A DNA stretch of 64,000 nt from Tetragonia tetragonoides (Eukaryota; Streptophyta; Magnoliopsida; Caryophyllales; Aizoaceae), in NCBI GenBank assembly GCA_038025085.1, contig CM076146.1, positions 21,461,001-21,525,000 on the forward strand, read 5' to 3'. The notes beneath the pieces were generated by a model that did not search any database, was not told where the DNA came from, and worked only from the letters and a program-made list of their open reading frames with translations. Made by a program: the position numbers and the translations under genes. Each line of letters begins with the position of its first letter. Position 1 is the stretch's first letter. Positions 50,450 to 63,800 of the stretch are shown here, piece after piece.

Positions 50450-52380
50450 ACAAACAAGCTTCAACTAAAGCTGTTAAATGAATTTACGCGATTTAAAAGC
50501 TCATACGAGTAGGGTGAAAGAGATTTCAGTTCTTTTGTGTTGTATAGTAAGAGAAAGCATCCAAATACTTTGTTTGCATTCATTTGAGTGTGAAACTACA
50601 CCTAGGATGTTTACAAGTACAAACAAGCTTCAACTCAAGCTTTTGATTGTATTTACGAGTTTTAAAAGCTCATACGAGTAGGGTGAAAGAGATTTGAGTT
50701 CTTTTGTGTTGTATATTAAGAGAAAGCATCCAAATACTTTGTTTGCATTCATTTGAGTGCGAAACTACACCGAGGATGTTTACAAGTACAAACAAGCTTC
50801 AACTCAAGCTTTTGAATGTATTTACGCGTTTTAAAAGCTCATACGAGTAGGGTGAAAGAGATTTGAGTTCTTTTGTGTTGTATATTAAGAGAAAGCATCC
50901 AAATACTTTATTTTCATTCATTTGAGTGTGAAACTCCACCTAGGATGTTTACAGTTACAAACAAGCTTCAACTCATGCTTTTGAATTCATTTACGCGTTT
51001 TAAAAGCGCATACGAGTAGGGTGAAAGAGATTTGAATTCTTTTGTGTTGTATAGTAAGAGAAAGCATCCAAATACTTTGTTTGCATTCATTTGAGTGTGA
51101 AACTACATCTAGGATGTTTACAAGTACAAACAAGCTTCAACTCAAGCTGTTGAATGAACTTACGCGATTTAACAGCTATTACGACTAGGGTGATAGAAAT
51201 TGAGTTCTTTTGAGTTGTATATTAAGAGAAAGCATCCAAATACTTTGTTTTCATTCATTTGAGTGTGAAACTACACCGACGATGTTTACAGTTACAAACA
51301 AGCTTCAACTCATGCTTTTGAATTCATAAACGCGTTTTAAAAGCTCATACGAGTAGGGTGAAAGAGATTTGAGTTCTTTTGTGTTGTATAGTTAGAGAAA
51401 GCATCCAAATACTTTGTTTCCATTCATTTGAGTGTGAAACTACACCGAGGATGTTTACAAGTACAAACAAGCTTCAACTCAAGCTTTTGAATGAATTTAC
51501 GTGTTTTAACAGCTCTTACGACTAGGGTGATAGAAATTGAGTTCTTTTGTGTTGTATATTAAGAGAAAATATCCAAATACTTTGTTTGCATTAATTTGAG
51601 AGTGAAATAATACCAGTGTTGTTTACAAGTACAAACAAGCTTCAACTCAAGCTTTTGAATGCATTTACGCGTTTTAAAAGCTCATACGAGTAGGGTGAAA
51701 GAGATTTGATTTCTTTTGTGTTGTAAGCTCAAGCTCCCAAATGTTTTGTTTGCATTCTTTTGAGTATGAAACTACACCAAGAAAGTGTTAAATTACAAAC
51801 AAGCTTCAACTCTAGCTTTTTAATGCATTTACGCGTTTTAAAAGCTCGTACGAGTAGGGTGAAAGAGTTTTGAGTTCTTTTGTGTTGTATATTAAGAGAA
51901 AGCATCCAAATACTTTGTTTGCATTCATTTGAGTGTGAAACGACTCCGAGGATGTTTACAAGTACAAAGAAGCTTCAACTCAAGCTTTTGAATGTATTTA
52001 CGCGTTTTAAAAGGTCATACGAGTAGGGTGAAAGAGGTTTGAGTTCTTTTGTGTTGTATATTAAGACAAAGCATTCAAATACTTTGTTTGCATTCATTTG
52101 AGTGTGAAACTACACCTAGGATGTTTACAAGTATAAACAAGCTTCAACTCAAGCTGTTGAATGAATTTACGCGATTTAACAGCTCTTACGACTAGGGTGA
52201 TAGAAATTGAGTTCTTTTGAGTTGTATATTAAGAGAAAGCATCCAAATACTTTGTTTTCATTCATTTGAGTGTGAAACTACACCTAGGATGTATACAGTT
52301 ACAAACAAGCTTCAACTCATGCTTTTGAATTCATTTACGCGTTTTAAAAGCTCATACGAGTAGGGTGAAAGAGATTTGAG
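50450..52380 (+). repeat. Block copied at +6,066 bp (left copy)
   Basis: Matches 56516-58446 (36 monomers away). Shared rare markers: AACTAAAGCTGTTAAATG, TTTGAATTC, ACATCTAGG, GTTGTAAGCTCAAGC (51725/57791), and TACAAAGAAGC. The 39.5-41.3 kb stretch is a third relative at -10,952 bp. Confidence 0.85.
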
Positions 52381-53826
52381 TTCTTTTGTGTTGTATAGTA
52401 AGAGAAAGCATCCAAATACTTTGTTTGCATTCATTTGAGTGTGCAACTACACTTAGGATGTTTACAAGTACAAACAAGCTTCAACTCAGGCTGTTGAATG
52501 AATTTACGCGATTTAACAGCTCTTACGACTAGGGTGATAGAAATTGAGTTCTTTTGTGTTGTATATTAAGAGAAAGCATTCAAATACTTTGTTTGCATTC
52601 ATTTGAGTGTGAAACTACACCTAGGATGTTTACAAGTATAAACAAGCTTCAACTCAAGCGGTTGAATGAATTTACGCGATTTAACAGCTCTTACGACTAG
52701 GGTGATAGAAATTGAGTTCTTTGGTGTTGTATATTAAGAGAAAGCATTCAAATACTTTGTTTGCATTCATTTGAGTGTCAAACTACACCTAGGACGTTTA
52801 CAAGTATAAACAAGCTTCAAGTCAAGCTGTTCAATGAATTTACGCGATTTAACAGCTCTTACGACTAGGGTGATAGAAATTGAGTTCTTTTGTGTTGTAT
52901 ATTAAGAGAAAGCATCCAAATACTTTGTTTTCATTCATTTGAGTGTGAAACTACACCTAGGATGTTTACAGTTACAAACAAGCTTCAACTCATGCTTTTG
53001 AATTCATTTACGCGTTTTAAAAGCTCATACGACTAGGGTGAAAGAGATTTCAGTTCTTTTGTGTTGTATAGTAAGAGAAAGCATCCAAATACTTTGTTTG
53101 CATTCATTTGAGTGTGAAACTACACCTAGGATGTTTACAAGTACAAACAAGCTTCAACTCAAGCTTTTGATTGTATTTACGAGTTTTAAAAGCTCATACG
53201 AGTAGGGTGAAAGAGATTTGAGTTCTTTTGTGTTGTATATTAAGAGAAAGCATCCAAATACTTTGTTTGCATTCATTTGAGTGCGAAACTACACCGACGA
53301 TGTTTACAAGTACAAACAAGCTTCAACTCAAGCTTTTGAATGTATTTACGCGTTTTAAAAGCTCATACGAGTAGGGTGAAAGAGATTTGAGTTCTTTTGT
53401 GTTGTATATTAAGAGAAAGCATCCAAATACTTTGTTTGCATTCATTTGAGTGTGATATAATACCAGTGTTGTTTACAAGTACAAACAAGCTTCAACTCAA
53501 GCTTTTGAATGCATTTACCCGTTTTAAAAGCTCATACGAGTAGGGTGAAAGAGATTTGATTTCTTTTGTGTTGTATATTAAGAGAAAGCTCCCAAATGTT
53601 TTGTTTGCATTCTATTGAGTAGGAAACTACACCAAGAATGTGTTAAATTACAAACAAGCTTCAACGCAAGCTTTTGAATGCATTTACGCGTTTTAAAAGC
53701 TCGTACGAGTAGGGTGAAAGAGTTTTGAGTTCTTTTGTGTTGTATATTAAGAGAAAGCATCAAAATACTTTGTTTGCATTCATTTGAGTGTGAAACTACT
53801 CCGAGGATGTTTACAAGTACAAACAA
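51972..53826 (+). repeat. 1,855-bp tandem duplication, unit 1 (11 monomers)
   Basis: Matches the following 1,855 bp. Exact-offset markers: CACTTAGG (52451/54306), GTTCAATG, GTGATATAATACC, TTTACCCG (53517/55372) and GAGTAGGAAAC (53621/55476). Differences noticed are few: GTGCAAC/GTGAAAC, TTAAGAG/TTAATAG, GTTTTAAAAG/GTTTCAAAAG and CAACGC/CAACTC. Confidence 0.92.
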
Positions 53827-55681
53827 GCTTCAACTCAAGCTTTTGAATGTATTTACGCGTTTTAAAAGGTCATACGAGTAGGGTGAAAGAGGTTTGAGTT
53901 CTTTTGTGTTGTATATTAAGACAAAGCATTCAAATACTTTGTTTGCATTCATTTGAGTGTGAAACTACACCTAGGATGTTTACAAGTATAAACAAGCTTC
54001 AACTCAAGCTGTTGAATGAATTTACGCGATTTAACAGCTCTTACGACTAGGGTGATAGAAATTGAGTTCTTTTGAGTTGTATATTAAGAGAAAGCATCCA
54101 AATACTTTGTTTTCATTCATTTGAGTGTGAAACTACACCTAGGATGTATACAGTTACAAACAAGCTTCAACTCATGCTTTTGAATTCATTTACGCGTTTT
54201 AAAAGCTCATACGAGTAGGGTGAAAGAGATTTGAGTTCTTTTGTGTTGTATAGTAAGAGAAAGCATCCAAATACTTTGTTTGCATTCATTTGAGTGTGAA
54301 ACTACACTTAGGATGTTTACAAGTACAAACAAGCTTCAACTCAGGCTGTTGAATGAATTTACGCGATTTAACAGCTCTTACGACTAGGGTGATAGAAATT
54401 GAGTTCTTTTGTGTTGTATATTAAGAGAAAGCATTCAAATACTTTGTTTGCATTCATTTGAGTGTGAAACTACACCTAGGATGTTTACAAGTATAAACAA
54501 GCTTCAACTCAAGCGGTTGAATGAATTTACGCGATTTAACAGCTCTTACGACTAGGGTGATAGAAATTGAGTTCTTTGGTGTTGTATATTAAGAGAAAGC
54601 ATTCAAATACTTTGTTTGCATTCATTTGAGTGTCAAACTACACCTAGGACGTTTACAAGTATAAACAAGCTTCAAGTCAAGCTGTTCAATGAATTTACGC
54701 GATTTAACAGCTCTTACGACTAGGGTGATAGAAATTGAGTTCTTTTGTGTTGTATATTAATAGAAAGCATCCAAATACTTTGTTTTCATTCATTTGAGTG
54801 TGAAACTACACCTAGGATGTTTACAGTTACAAACAAGCTTCAACTCATGCTTTTGAATTCATTTACGCGTTTTAAAAGCTCATACGACTAGGGTGAAAGA
54901 GATTTCAGTTCTTTTGTGTTGTATAGTAAGAGAAAGCATCCAAATACTTTGTTTGCATTCATTTGAGTGTGAAACTACACCTAGGATGTTTACAAGTACA
55001 AACAAGCTTCAACTCAAGCTTTTGATTGTATTTACGAGTTTTAAAAGCTCATACGAGTAGGGTGAAAGAGATTTGAGTTCTTTTGTGTTGTATATTAAGA
55101 GAAAGCATCCAAATACTTTGTTTGCATTCATTTGAGTGCGAAACTACACCGACGATGTTTACAAGTACAAACAAGCTTCAACTCAAGCTTTTGAATGTAT
55201 TTACGCGTTTCAAAAGCTCATACGAGTAGGGTGAAAGAGATTTGAGTTCTTTTGTGTTGTATATTAAGAGAAAGCATCCAAATACTTTGTTTGCATTCAT
55301 TTGAGTGTGATATAATACCAGTGTTGTTTACAAGTACAAACAAGCTTCAACTCAAGCTTTTGAATGCATTTACCCGTTTTAAAAGCTCATACGAGTAGGG
55401 TGAAAGAGATTTGATTTCTTTTGTGTTGTATATTAAGAGAAAGCTCCCAAATGTTTTGTTTGCATTCTATTGAGTAGGAAACTACACCAAGAATGTGTTA
55501 AATTACAAACAAGCTTCAACTCAAGCTTTTGAATGCATTTACGCGTTTTAAAAGCTCGTACGAGTAGGGTGAAAGAGTTTTGAGTTCTTTTGTGTTGTAT
55601 ATTAAGAGAAAGCATCAAAATACTTTGTTTGCATTCATTTGAGTGTGAAACTACTCCGAGGATGTTTACAAGTACAAACAA
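53827..55681 (+). repeat. 1,855-bp tandem duplication, unit 2
   Basis: Second unit of the 11-monomer duplication, ending where ACGCGTTCTAAAAGCTC begins (unit 1 is followed by AAAAGGTC). In the related stretch at 41.0-42.5 kb the same interval is 1,518 bp, two monomers shorter. Confidence 0.92.
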
Positions 55682-56515
55682 GCTTCAACTCAAGCTTTTG
55701 AATGTATTTACGCGTTCTAAAAGCTCATACGAGTAGGGTGAAAGAGATTTGAGTTCTTTTGTGTTGTATATTAAGAGAAAGCATCCAAATACTTTGTTTG
55801 TATTCATTTGAGTGTGAAACTACACCTAGGATGTTTACAAGTATAAACAAGCTTCAACTCAAGCTGTTGAATGAATTTACGCGATTAAACAGCTCTTACG
55901 ACTAGGGTGATAGAAATTGAGTTCTTTTGTGTTGTATATAAAGAGAAAGCATCCAAATACTTTGTTTTCATTCATTTGAGTGTAAAGCTACACCTAGGAT
56001 GTTTACTGTTACAAACAAGCTTCAACTCATGCTTTTGAATTCATTTACGCGTTTTAAAAGCTCATACGAGTAGGGTGAAAGAGATTTGAGTTCTCTTGTG
56101 TTGTATAGTAAGAGAAAGCATCCAAATACTTTGTTTGCATTCATTTGAGTGTGAAACTACACCTAGGATGTTTACAAGTACAAACAAGCTTCAACTCAAG
56201 CTGTTGAATGAATTTACGCGATTTACCAGCTCTTACGACAAGGGTGATAGAAATTGAGTTCTTTTGTGTTGTATATAAAGAGAAAGCATTCAAATACTTT
56301 GTTTGCATTCATTTGAGTGTGAAACTACACCTAGGATATTTACAAGTATAAACAAGCTTCAACTCAAGCTGTTGAATGAATTTACGGGATTTAACAGCTC
56401 TTACGACTAGGGTGATAGAAATTGAGTTTTTTTGTGTTGTATATAAAGAGAAAGCATTCAAATACTTTGTTTGCATTCATTTGAGTGTGAAACTACACCT
56501 AGGATATTTACAAGT

Positions 56516-58446
56516 ACAAACAAGCTTCAACTAAAGCTGTTAAATGAATTTACGCGATTTAAAAGCTCATACGAGTAGGGTGAAAGAGATTTCAGTTCTT
56601 TTGTGTTGTATAGTAAGAGAAAGCATCCAAATACTTTGTTTGCATTCATTTGAGTGTGAAACTACACCTAGGATGTTTACAAGTACAAACAAGCTTCAAC
56701 TCAAGCTTTTGATTGTATTTACGAGTTTTAAAAGCTCATACGAGTAGGGTGAAAGAGATTTGAGTTCTTTTGTGTTGTATATTAAGAGAAAGCATCCAAA
56801 TACTTTGTTTGCATTCATTTGAGTGCGAAACTACACCGAGGATGTTTACAAGTACAAACAAGCTTCAACTCAAGCTTTTGAATGTATTTACGCGTTTTAA
56901 AAGCTCATACGAGTAGGGTGAAAGAGATTTGAGTTCTTTTGTGTTGTATATTAAGAGAAAGCATCCAAATACTTTATTTTCATTCATTTGAGTGTGAAAC
57001 TCCACCTAGGATGTTTACAGTTACAAACAAGCTTCAACTCATGCTTTTGAATTCATTTACGCGTTTTAAAAGCGCATACGAGTAGGGTGAAAGAGATTTG
57101 AATTCTTTTGTGTTGTATAGTAAGAGAAAGCATCCAAATACTTTGTTTGCATTCATTTGAGTGTGAAACTACATCTAGGATGTTTACAAGTACAAACAAG
57201 CTTCAACTCAAGCTGTTGAATGAACTTACGCGATTTAACAGCTATTACGACTAGGGTGATAGAAATTGAGTTCTTTTGAGTTGTATATTAAGAGAAAGCA
57301 TCCAAATACTTTGTTTTCATTCATTTGAGTGTGAAACTACACCGACGATGTTTACAGTTACAAACAAGCTTCAACTCATGCTTTTGAATTCATAAACGCG
57401 TTTTAAAAGCTCATACGAGTAGGGTGAAAGAGATTTGAGTTCTTTTGTGTTGTATAGTTAGAGAAAGCATCCAAATACTTTGTTTCCATTCATTTGAGTG
57501 TGAAACTACACCGAGGATGTTTACAAGTACAAACAAGCTTCAACTCAAGCTTTTGAATGAATTTACGTGTTTTAACAGCTCTTACGACTAGGGTGATAGA
57601 AATTGAGTTCTTTTGTGTTGTATATTAAGAGAAAATATCCAAATACTTTGTTTGCATTAATTTGAGAGTGAAATAATACCAGTGTTGTTTACAAGTACAA
57701 ACAAGCTTCAACTCAAGCTTTTGAATGCATTTACGCGTTTTAAAAGCTCATACGAGTAGGGTGAAAGAGATTTGATTTCTTTTGTGTTGTAAGCTCAAGC
57801 TCCCAAATGTTTTGTTTGCATTCTTTTGAGTATGAAACTACACCAAGAAAGTGTTAAATTACAAACAAGCTTCAACTCTAGCTTTTTAATGCATTTACGC
57901 GTTTTAAAAGCTCGTACGAGTAGGGTGAAAGAGTTTTGAGTTCTTTTGTGTTGTATATTAAGAGAAAGCATCCAAATACTTTGTTTGCATTCATTTGAGT
58001 GTGAAACGACTCCGAGGATGTTTACAAGTACAAAGAAGCTTCAACTCAAGCTTTTGAATGTATTTACGCGTTTTAAAAGGTCATACGAGTAGGGTGAAAG
58101 AGGTTTGAGTTCTTTTGTGTTGTATATTAAGACAAAGCATTCAAATACTTTGTTTGCATTCATTTGAGTGTGAAACTACACCTAGGATGTTTACAAGTAT
58201 AAACAAGCTTCAACTCAAGCTGTTGAATGAATTTACGCGATTTAACAGCTCTTACGACTAGGGTGATAGAAATTGAGTTCTTTTGAGTTGTATATTAAGA
58301 GAAAGCATCCAAATACTTTGTTTTCATTCATTTGAGTGTGAAACTACACCTAGGATGTATACAGTTACAAACAAGCTTCAACTCATGCTTTTGAATTCAT
58401 TTACGCGTTTTAAAAGCTCATACGAGTAGGGTGAAAGAGATTTGAG
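56516..58446 (+). repeat. Block copied at +6,066 bp (right copy)
   Basis: Partner of 50450-52380. At its left edge a TATATAAAG B monomer (56440) joins directly to the AACTAAAGCTG boundary, a join not seen elsewhere in the window. Its right part is the left part of the 3,537-bp tandem duplication. Confidence 0.84.
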
Positions 58447-60841
58447 TTCTTTTGTGTTGTATAGTAAGAGAAAGCATCCAAATACTTTGTTTGCATTCAT
58501 TTGAGTGTGAAACTACACCTAGGATGTTTACAAGTACAAACAAGCTTCAACTCAAGCTGTTGAATGAATTTACGCGATTTAACAGCTCTTACGACTAGGG
58601 TGATAGAAATTGAGTTCTTTTGTGTTGTATATTAAGAGAAAGCATTCAAATAATTTGTTTGCATTCATTTGAGTGTGAAACTACACCTAGGATGTTTACA
58701 AGTACAAACAAGCTTCAACTCAAGCTGTTGAATGAATTTACGCGATTTAACAGCTCTTACGACTAGGGTGATAGAAATTGAGTTCTTTGGTGTTGTATAT
58801 TAAGAGAAAGCATTCAAATACTTTGTTTGCATTCATTTGAGTGTGAAACTACACCTAGGACGTTTACAAGTATAAACAAGCTTCAAGTCAAGCTGTTGAA
58901 TGAATTTATGCGATTTAACAGCTCTTACGACTAGGGTGATAGAAATTGAGTTCTTTTGTGTTGTATATTAAGAGAAAGCATCCAAATACTTTGTTTTCAT
59001 TCATTTGAGTGTGAAACTACACCTAGGATGTTTACAGTTACAAACAAGCTTCAACTCATGCTTTTGAATTCATTTACGCGTTTTAAAAGCTCATACGAGT
59101 AGGGTAAAAGAGATTTCAGTTCTTTTGTGTTGTATAGTAAGAGAAAGCATCCAAATACTTTGTTTGCATTCATTTGAGTGTGAAACTACACCTAGGATGT
59201 TTACAAGTACAAACAAGCTTCAACTCAAGCTTTTGATTGTATTTACGAGTTTTAAAAGCTCATACGAGTAGGGTGAAAGAGATTTGAGTTCTTTTGTGTT
59301 GTATATTAAGAGAAAGCATCCAAATACTTTGGTTGCATTCATTTGAGTGCGAAACTACACCGAGGATGTTTACAAGTACAAACAAGCTTCAACTCAAGCT
59401 TTTGAATGTATTTACGCGTTTTAAAAGCTCATACGAGTAGGGTGAAAGAGATTTGAGTTCTTTTGTGTTGTATATTAAGAGAAAGCATCCAAATATTTTG
59501 TTTGCATTCATTTGAGTGCGAAACTACACCGAGGATGTTTACAAGTACAAACAAGCTTCAACTCAAGCTTTTGAATGTATTTACGCGTTTTAAAAGCTCA
59601 TACGAGTAGGGTGAAAGAGATTTGAGTTCTTTTGTGTTGTATATTAAGAGAAAGCATCCAAATACTTTGTTTTCATTCATTTGAGTGTGAAAGTCCACCT
59701 AGGATGTTTACAGTTACAAACAAGCTTCAACTCATGCTTTTGAATTCATTTACGCGTTTTAAAAGCTCATACAAGTAGGGTGAAAGAGATTTGAGTTCTT
59801 TTGTGTTGTATAGTTGGAGAAAGCATCCAAATAATTTTTTTCCATTCATTTGAGTGTGAAACTACACCGAGGATGTTTACAAGTACAAACAAGCTTCAAC
59901 TCAAGCTTTTGAATGAATTTACGTGTTTTAACAGCTCTTACGACTAGGGTGATAGAAATTGAGTTCTTTTGTGTTGTATATTAAGAGAAAATATCCAAAT
60001 ACTTTGTTTGCATTAATTTGAGTGTGAAATAATACCAGTGTTGTTTACAAGTACAAACAAGCTTCAACTCAAGCTTTTGAATGCATTTACGCGTTTTAAA
60101 AGCTCATACGAGTAGGGTGAAAGAGATTTGATTTCTTTTGTGTTGTATATTAAGTGAAAGCTCCCAAATGTTTTGTTTTCATTCTTTTGAGTATGAAACT
60201 ACACCAAGAATGTGTTAAATTACAAACAAGCTTCAACTACAGCTTTTGAATGCATTTACGCTTTTTAAAAGCTCGTACGAGTAGGGTGAAAGAGATTTGA
60301 GTTCTTTTGTGTTGTATATTAAGAGAAAGCATCCAAATACTTTATTTGCATTCATTTGAGTGTGAAACTACACCGAGGATGTTTACAAGTACGAACAAGC
60401 TTCAACTCAAGCTTTTGAATGTATTTACGCGTTTTAAAAGCTCATACGAGTAGGGTGAAAGAGATTTGAGTTCTTTTATGTTGTATATTAAGAGAAAGCA
60501 TCCAAATACTTTATTTTCATTCATTTGAGTGTGAAACTCCACCTAGGATGTTTAAAGTTACAAACAAGCTTCAACTCATGCTTTTGAATTCATTTACGCG
60601 TTTTAAAAGCGTATACGAGTAGGGTGAAAGAGATTTGATTTCTTTTGTGTTGTATAGTAAGAGAAAGCGTCCAAATACTTTGTTTGCATTCATTTGAGTG
60701 TGAAACTACACCTAGGATGTTTACAAGTACAAACAAGCTTCAACTCAAGCTATTGAATGAACTTACGCGATTTAACAGCCATTACGACTAGGGTGATAGA
60801 AATTGAGTTCTTTTGAGTTGTATATTAAGAGAAAGCATCTA
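57305..60841 (+). repeat. 3,537-bp tandem duplication, unit 1 (21 monomers)
   Basis: Matches +3,537 bp. Checked markers: AAGCTCAAGC (57791/61328), C2 (57565/61102 and 59921/63458), TTTATGCGATTT (58908/62445), GGGTAAAAGAG, TTTGGTTGCATTC (59329/62866), GTTGGAGAAAG and ACGCTTTTTAAAAGC (60258/63795). I noticed no difference. Left of about 57,300 the copies part (GCATCC/GCATCT, GCTATT/GCCATT). Confidence 0.93.
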
Positions 60842-63800
60842 AATACTTTGTTTTCATTCATTTGAGTGTGAAACTACACCGACGATGTTTACAGTTACAA
60901 ACAAGCTTCAACTCATGCTTTTGAATTCATAAACGCGTTTTAAAAGCTCATACGAGTAGGGTGAAAGAGATTTGAGTTCTTTTGTGTTGTATAGTTAGAG
61001 AAAGCATCCAAATACTTTGTTTCCATTCATTTGAGTGTGAAACTACACCGAGGATGTTTACAAGTACAAACAAGCTTCAACTCAAGCTTTTGAATGAATT
61101 TACGTGTTTTAACAGCTCTTACGACTAGGGTGATAGAAATTGAGTTCTTTTGTGTTGTATATTAAGAGAAAATATCCAAATACTTTGTTTGCATTAATTT
61201 GAGAGTGAAATAATACCAGTGTTGTTTACAAGTACAAACAAGCTTCAACTCAAGCTTTTGAATGCATTTACGCGTTTTAAAAGCTCATACGAGTAGGGTG
61301 AAAGAGATTTGATTTCTTTTGTGTTGTAAGCTCAAGCTCCCAAATGTTTTGTTTGCATTCTTTTGAGTATGAAACTACACCAAGAAAGTGTTAAATTACA
61401 AACAAGCTTCAACTCTAGCTTTTTAATGCATTTACGCGTTTTAAAAGCTCGTACGAGTAGGGTGAAAGAGTTTTGAGTTCTTTTGTGTTGTATATTAAGA
61501 GAAAGCATCCAAATACTTTGTTTGCATTCATTTGAGTGTGAAACGACTCCGAGGATGTTTACAAGTACAAAGAAGCTTCAACTCAAGCTTTTGAATGTAT
61601 TTACGCGTTTTAAAAGGTCATACGAGTAGGGTGAAAGAGGTTTGAGTTCTTTTGTGTTGTATATTAAGACAAAGCATTCAAATACTTTGTTTGCATTCAT
61701 TTGAGTGTGAAACTACACCTAGGATGTTTACAAGTATAAACAAGCTTCAACTCAAGCTGTTGAATGAATTTACGCGATTTAACAGCTCTTACGACTAGGG
61801 TGATAGAAATTGAGTTCTTTTGAGTTGTATATTAAGAGAAAGCATCCAAATACTTTGTTTTCATTCATTTGAGTGTGAAACTACACCTAGGATGTATACA
61901 GTTACAAACAAGCTTCAACTCATGCTTTTGAATTCATTTACGCGTTTTAAAAGCTCATACGAGTAGGGTGAAAGAGATTTGAGTTCTTTTGTGTTGTATA
62001 GTAAGAGAAAGCATCCAAATACTTTGTTTGCATTCATTTGAGTGTGAAACTACACCTAGGATGTTTACAAGTACAAACAAGCTTCAACTCAAGCTGTTGA
62101 ATGAATTTACGCGATTTAACAGCTCTTACGACTAGGGTGATAGAAATTGAGTTCTTTTGTGTTGTATATTAAGAGAAAGCATTCAAATAATTTGTTTGCA
62201 TTCATTTGAGTGTGAAACTACACCTAGGATGTTTACAAGTACAAACAAGCTTCAACTCAAGCTGTTGAATGAATTTACGCGATTTAACAGCTCTTACGAC
62301 TAGGGTGATAGAAATTGAGTTCTTTGGTGTTGTATATTAAGAGAAAGCATTCAAATACTTTGTTTGCATTCATTTGAGTGTGAAACTACACCTAGGACGT
62401 TTACAAGTATAAACAAGCTTCAAGTCAAGCTGTTGAATGAATTTATGCGATTTAACAGCTCTTACGACTAGGGTGATAGAAATTGAGTTCTTTTGTGTTG
62501 TATATTAAGAGAAAGCATCCAAATACTTTGTTTTCATTCATTTGAGTGTGAAACTACACCTAGGATGTTTACAGTTACAAACAAGCTTCAACTCATGCTT
62601 TTGAATTCATTTACGCGTTTTAAAAGCTCATACGAGTAGGGTAAAAGAGATTTCAGTTCTTTTGTGTTGTATAGTAAGAGAAAGCATCCAAATACTTTGT
62701 TTGCATTCATTTGAGTGTGAAACTACACCTAGGATGTTTACAAGTACAAACAAGCTTCAACTCAAGCTTTTGATTGTATTTACGAGTTTTAAAAGCTCAT
62801 ACGAGTAGGGTGAAAGAGATTTGAGTTCTTTTGTGTTGTATATTAAGAGAAAGCATCCAAATACTTTGGTTGCATTCATTTGAGTGCGAAACTACACCGA
62901 GGATGTTTACAAGTACAAACAAGCTTCAACTCAAGCTTTTGAATGTATTTACGCGTTTTAAAAGCTCATACGAGTAGGGTGAAAGAGATTTGAGTTCTTT
63001 TGTGTTGTATATTAAGAGAAAGCATCCAAATATTTTGTTTGCATTCATTTGAGTGCGAAACTACACCGAGGATGTTTACAAGTACAAACAAGCTTCAACT
63101 CAAGCTTTTGAATGTATTTACGCGTTTTAAAAGCTCATACGAGTAGGGTGAAAGAGATTTGAGTTCTTTTGTGTTGTATATTAAGAGAAAGCATCCAAAT
63201 ACTTTGTTTTCATTCATTTGAGTGTGAAAGTCCACCTAGGATGTTTACAGTTACAAACAAGCTTCAACTCATGCTTTTGAATTCATTTACGCGTTTTAAA
63301 AGCTCATACAAGTAGGGTGAAAGAGATTTGAGTTCTTTTGTGTTGTATAGTTGGAGAAAGCATCCAAATAATTTTTTTCCATTCATTTGAGTGTGAAACT
63401 ACACCGAGGATGTTTACAAGTACAAACAAGCTTCAACTCAAGCTTTTGAATGAATTTACGTGTTTTAACAGCTCTTACGACTAGGGTGATAGAAATTGAG
63501 TTCTTTTGTGTTGTATATTAAGAGAAAATATCCAAATACTTTGTTTGCATTAATTTGAGTGTGAAATAATACCAGTGTTGTTTACAAGTACAAACAAGCT
63601 TCAACTCAAGCTTTTGAATGCATTTACGCGTTTTAAAAGCTCATACGAGTAGGGTGAAAGAGATTTGATTTCTTTTGTGTTGTATATTAAGTGAAAGCTC
63701 CCAAATGTTTTGTTTTCATTCTTTTGAGTATGAAACTACACCAAGAATGTGTTAAATTACAAACAAGCTTCAACTACAGCTTTTGAATGCATTTACGCTT

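Larger units (their letters stand above)
47567..53860 (+). repeat. Segment re-copied from the 36-42.6 kb type (right copy)
   Basis: Partner of 35941-42571 with the same marker order. After it, the match continues as 42,571-43,25x to 55,715-56,39x (TTCTAAAAG, ATTAAACAGC, TTTACCAGC, TTTACGGGATT); the extra 1,855 bp is explained by the tandem duplication at 52-55.7 kb. Confidence 0.85.
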
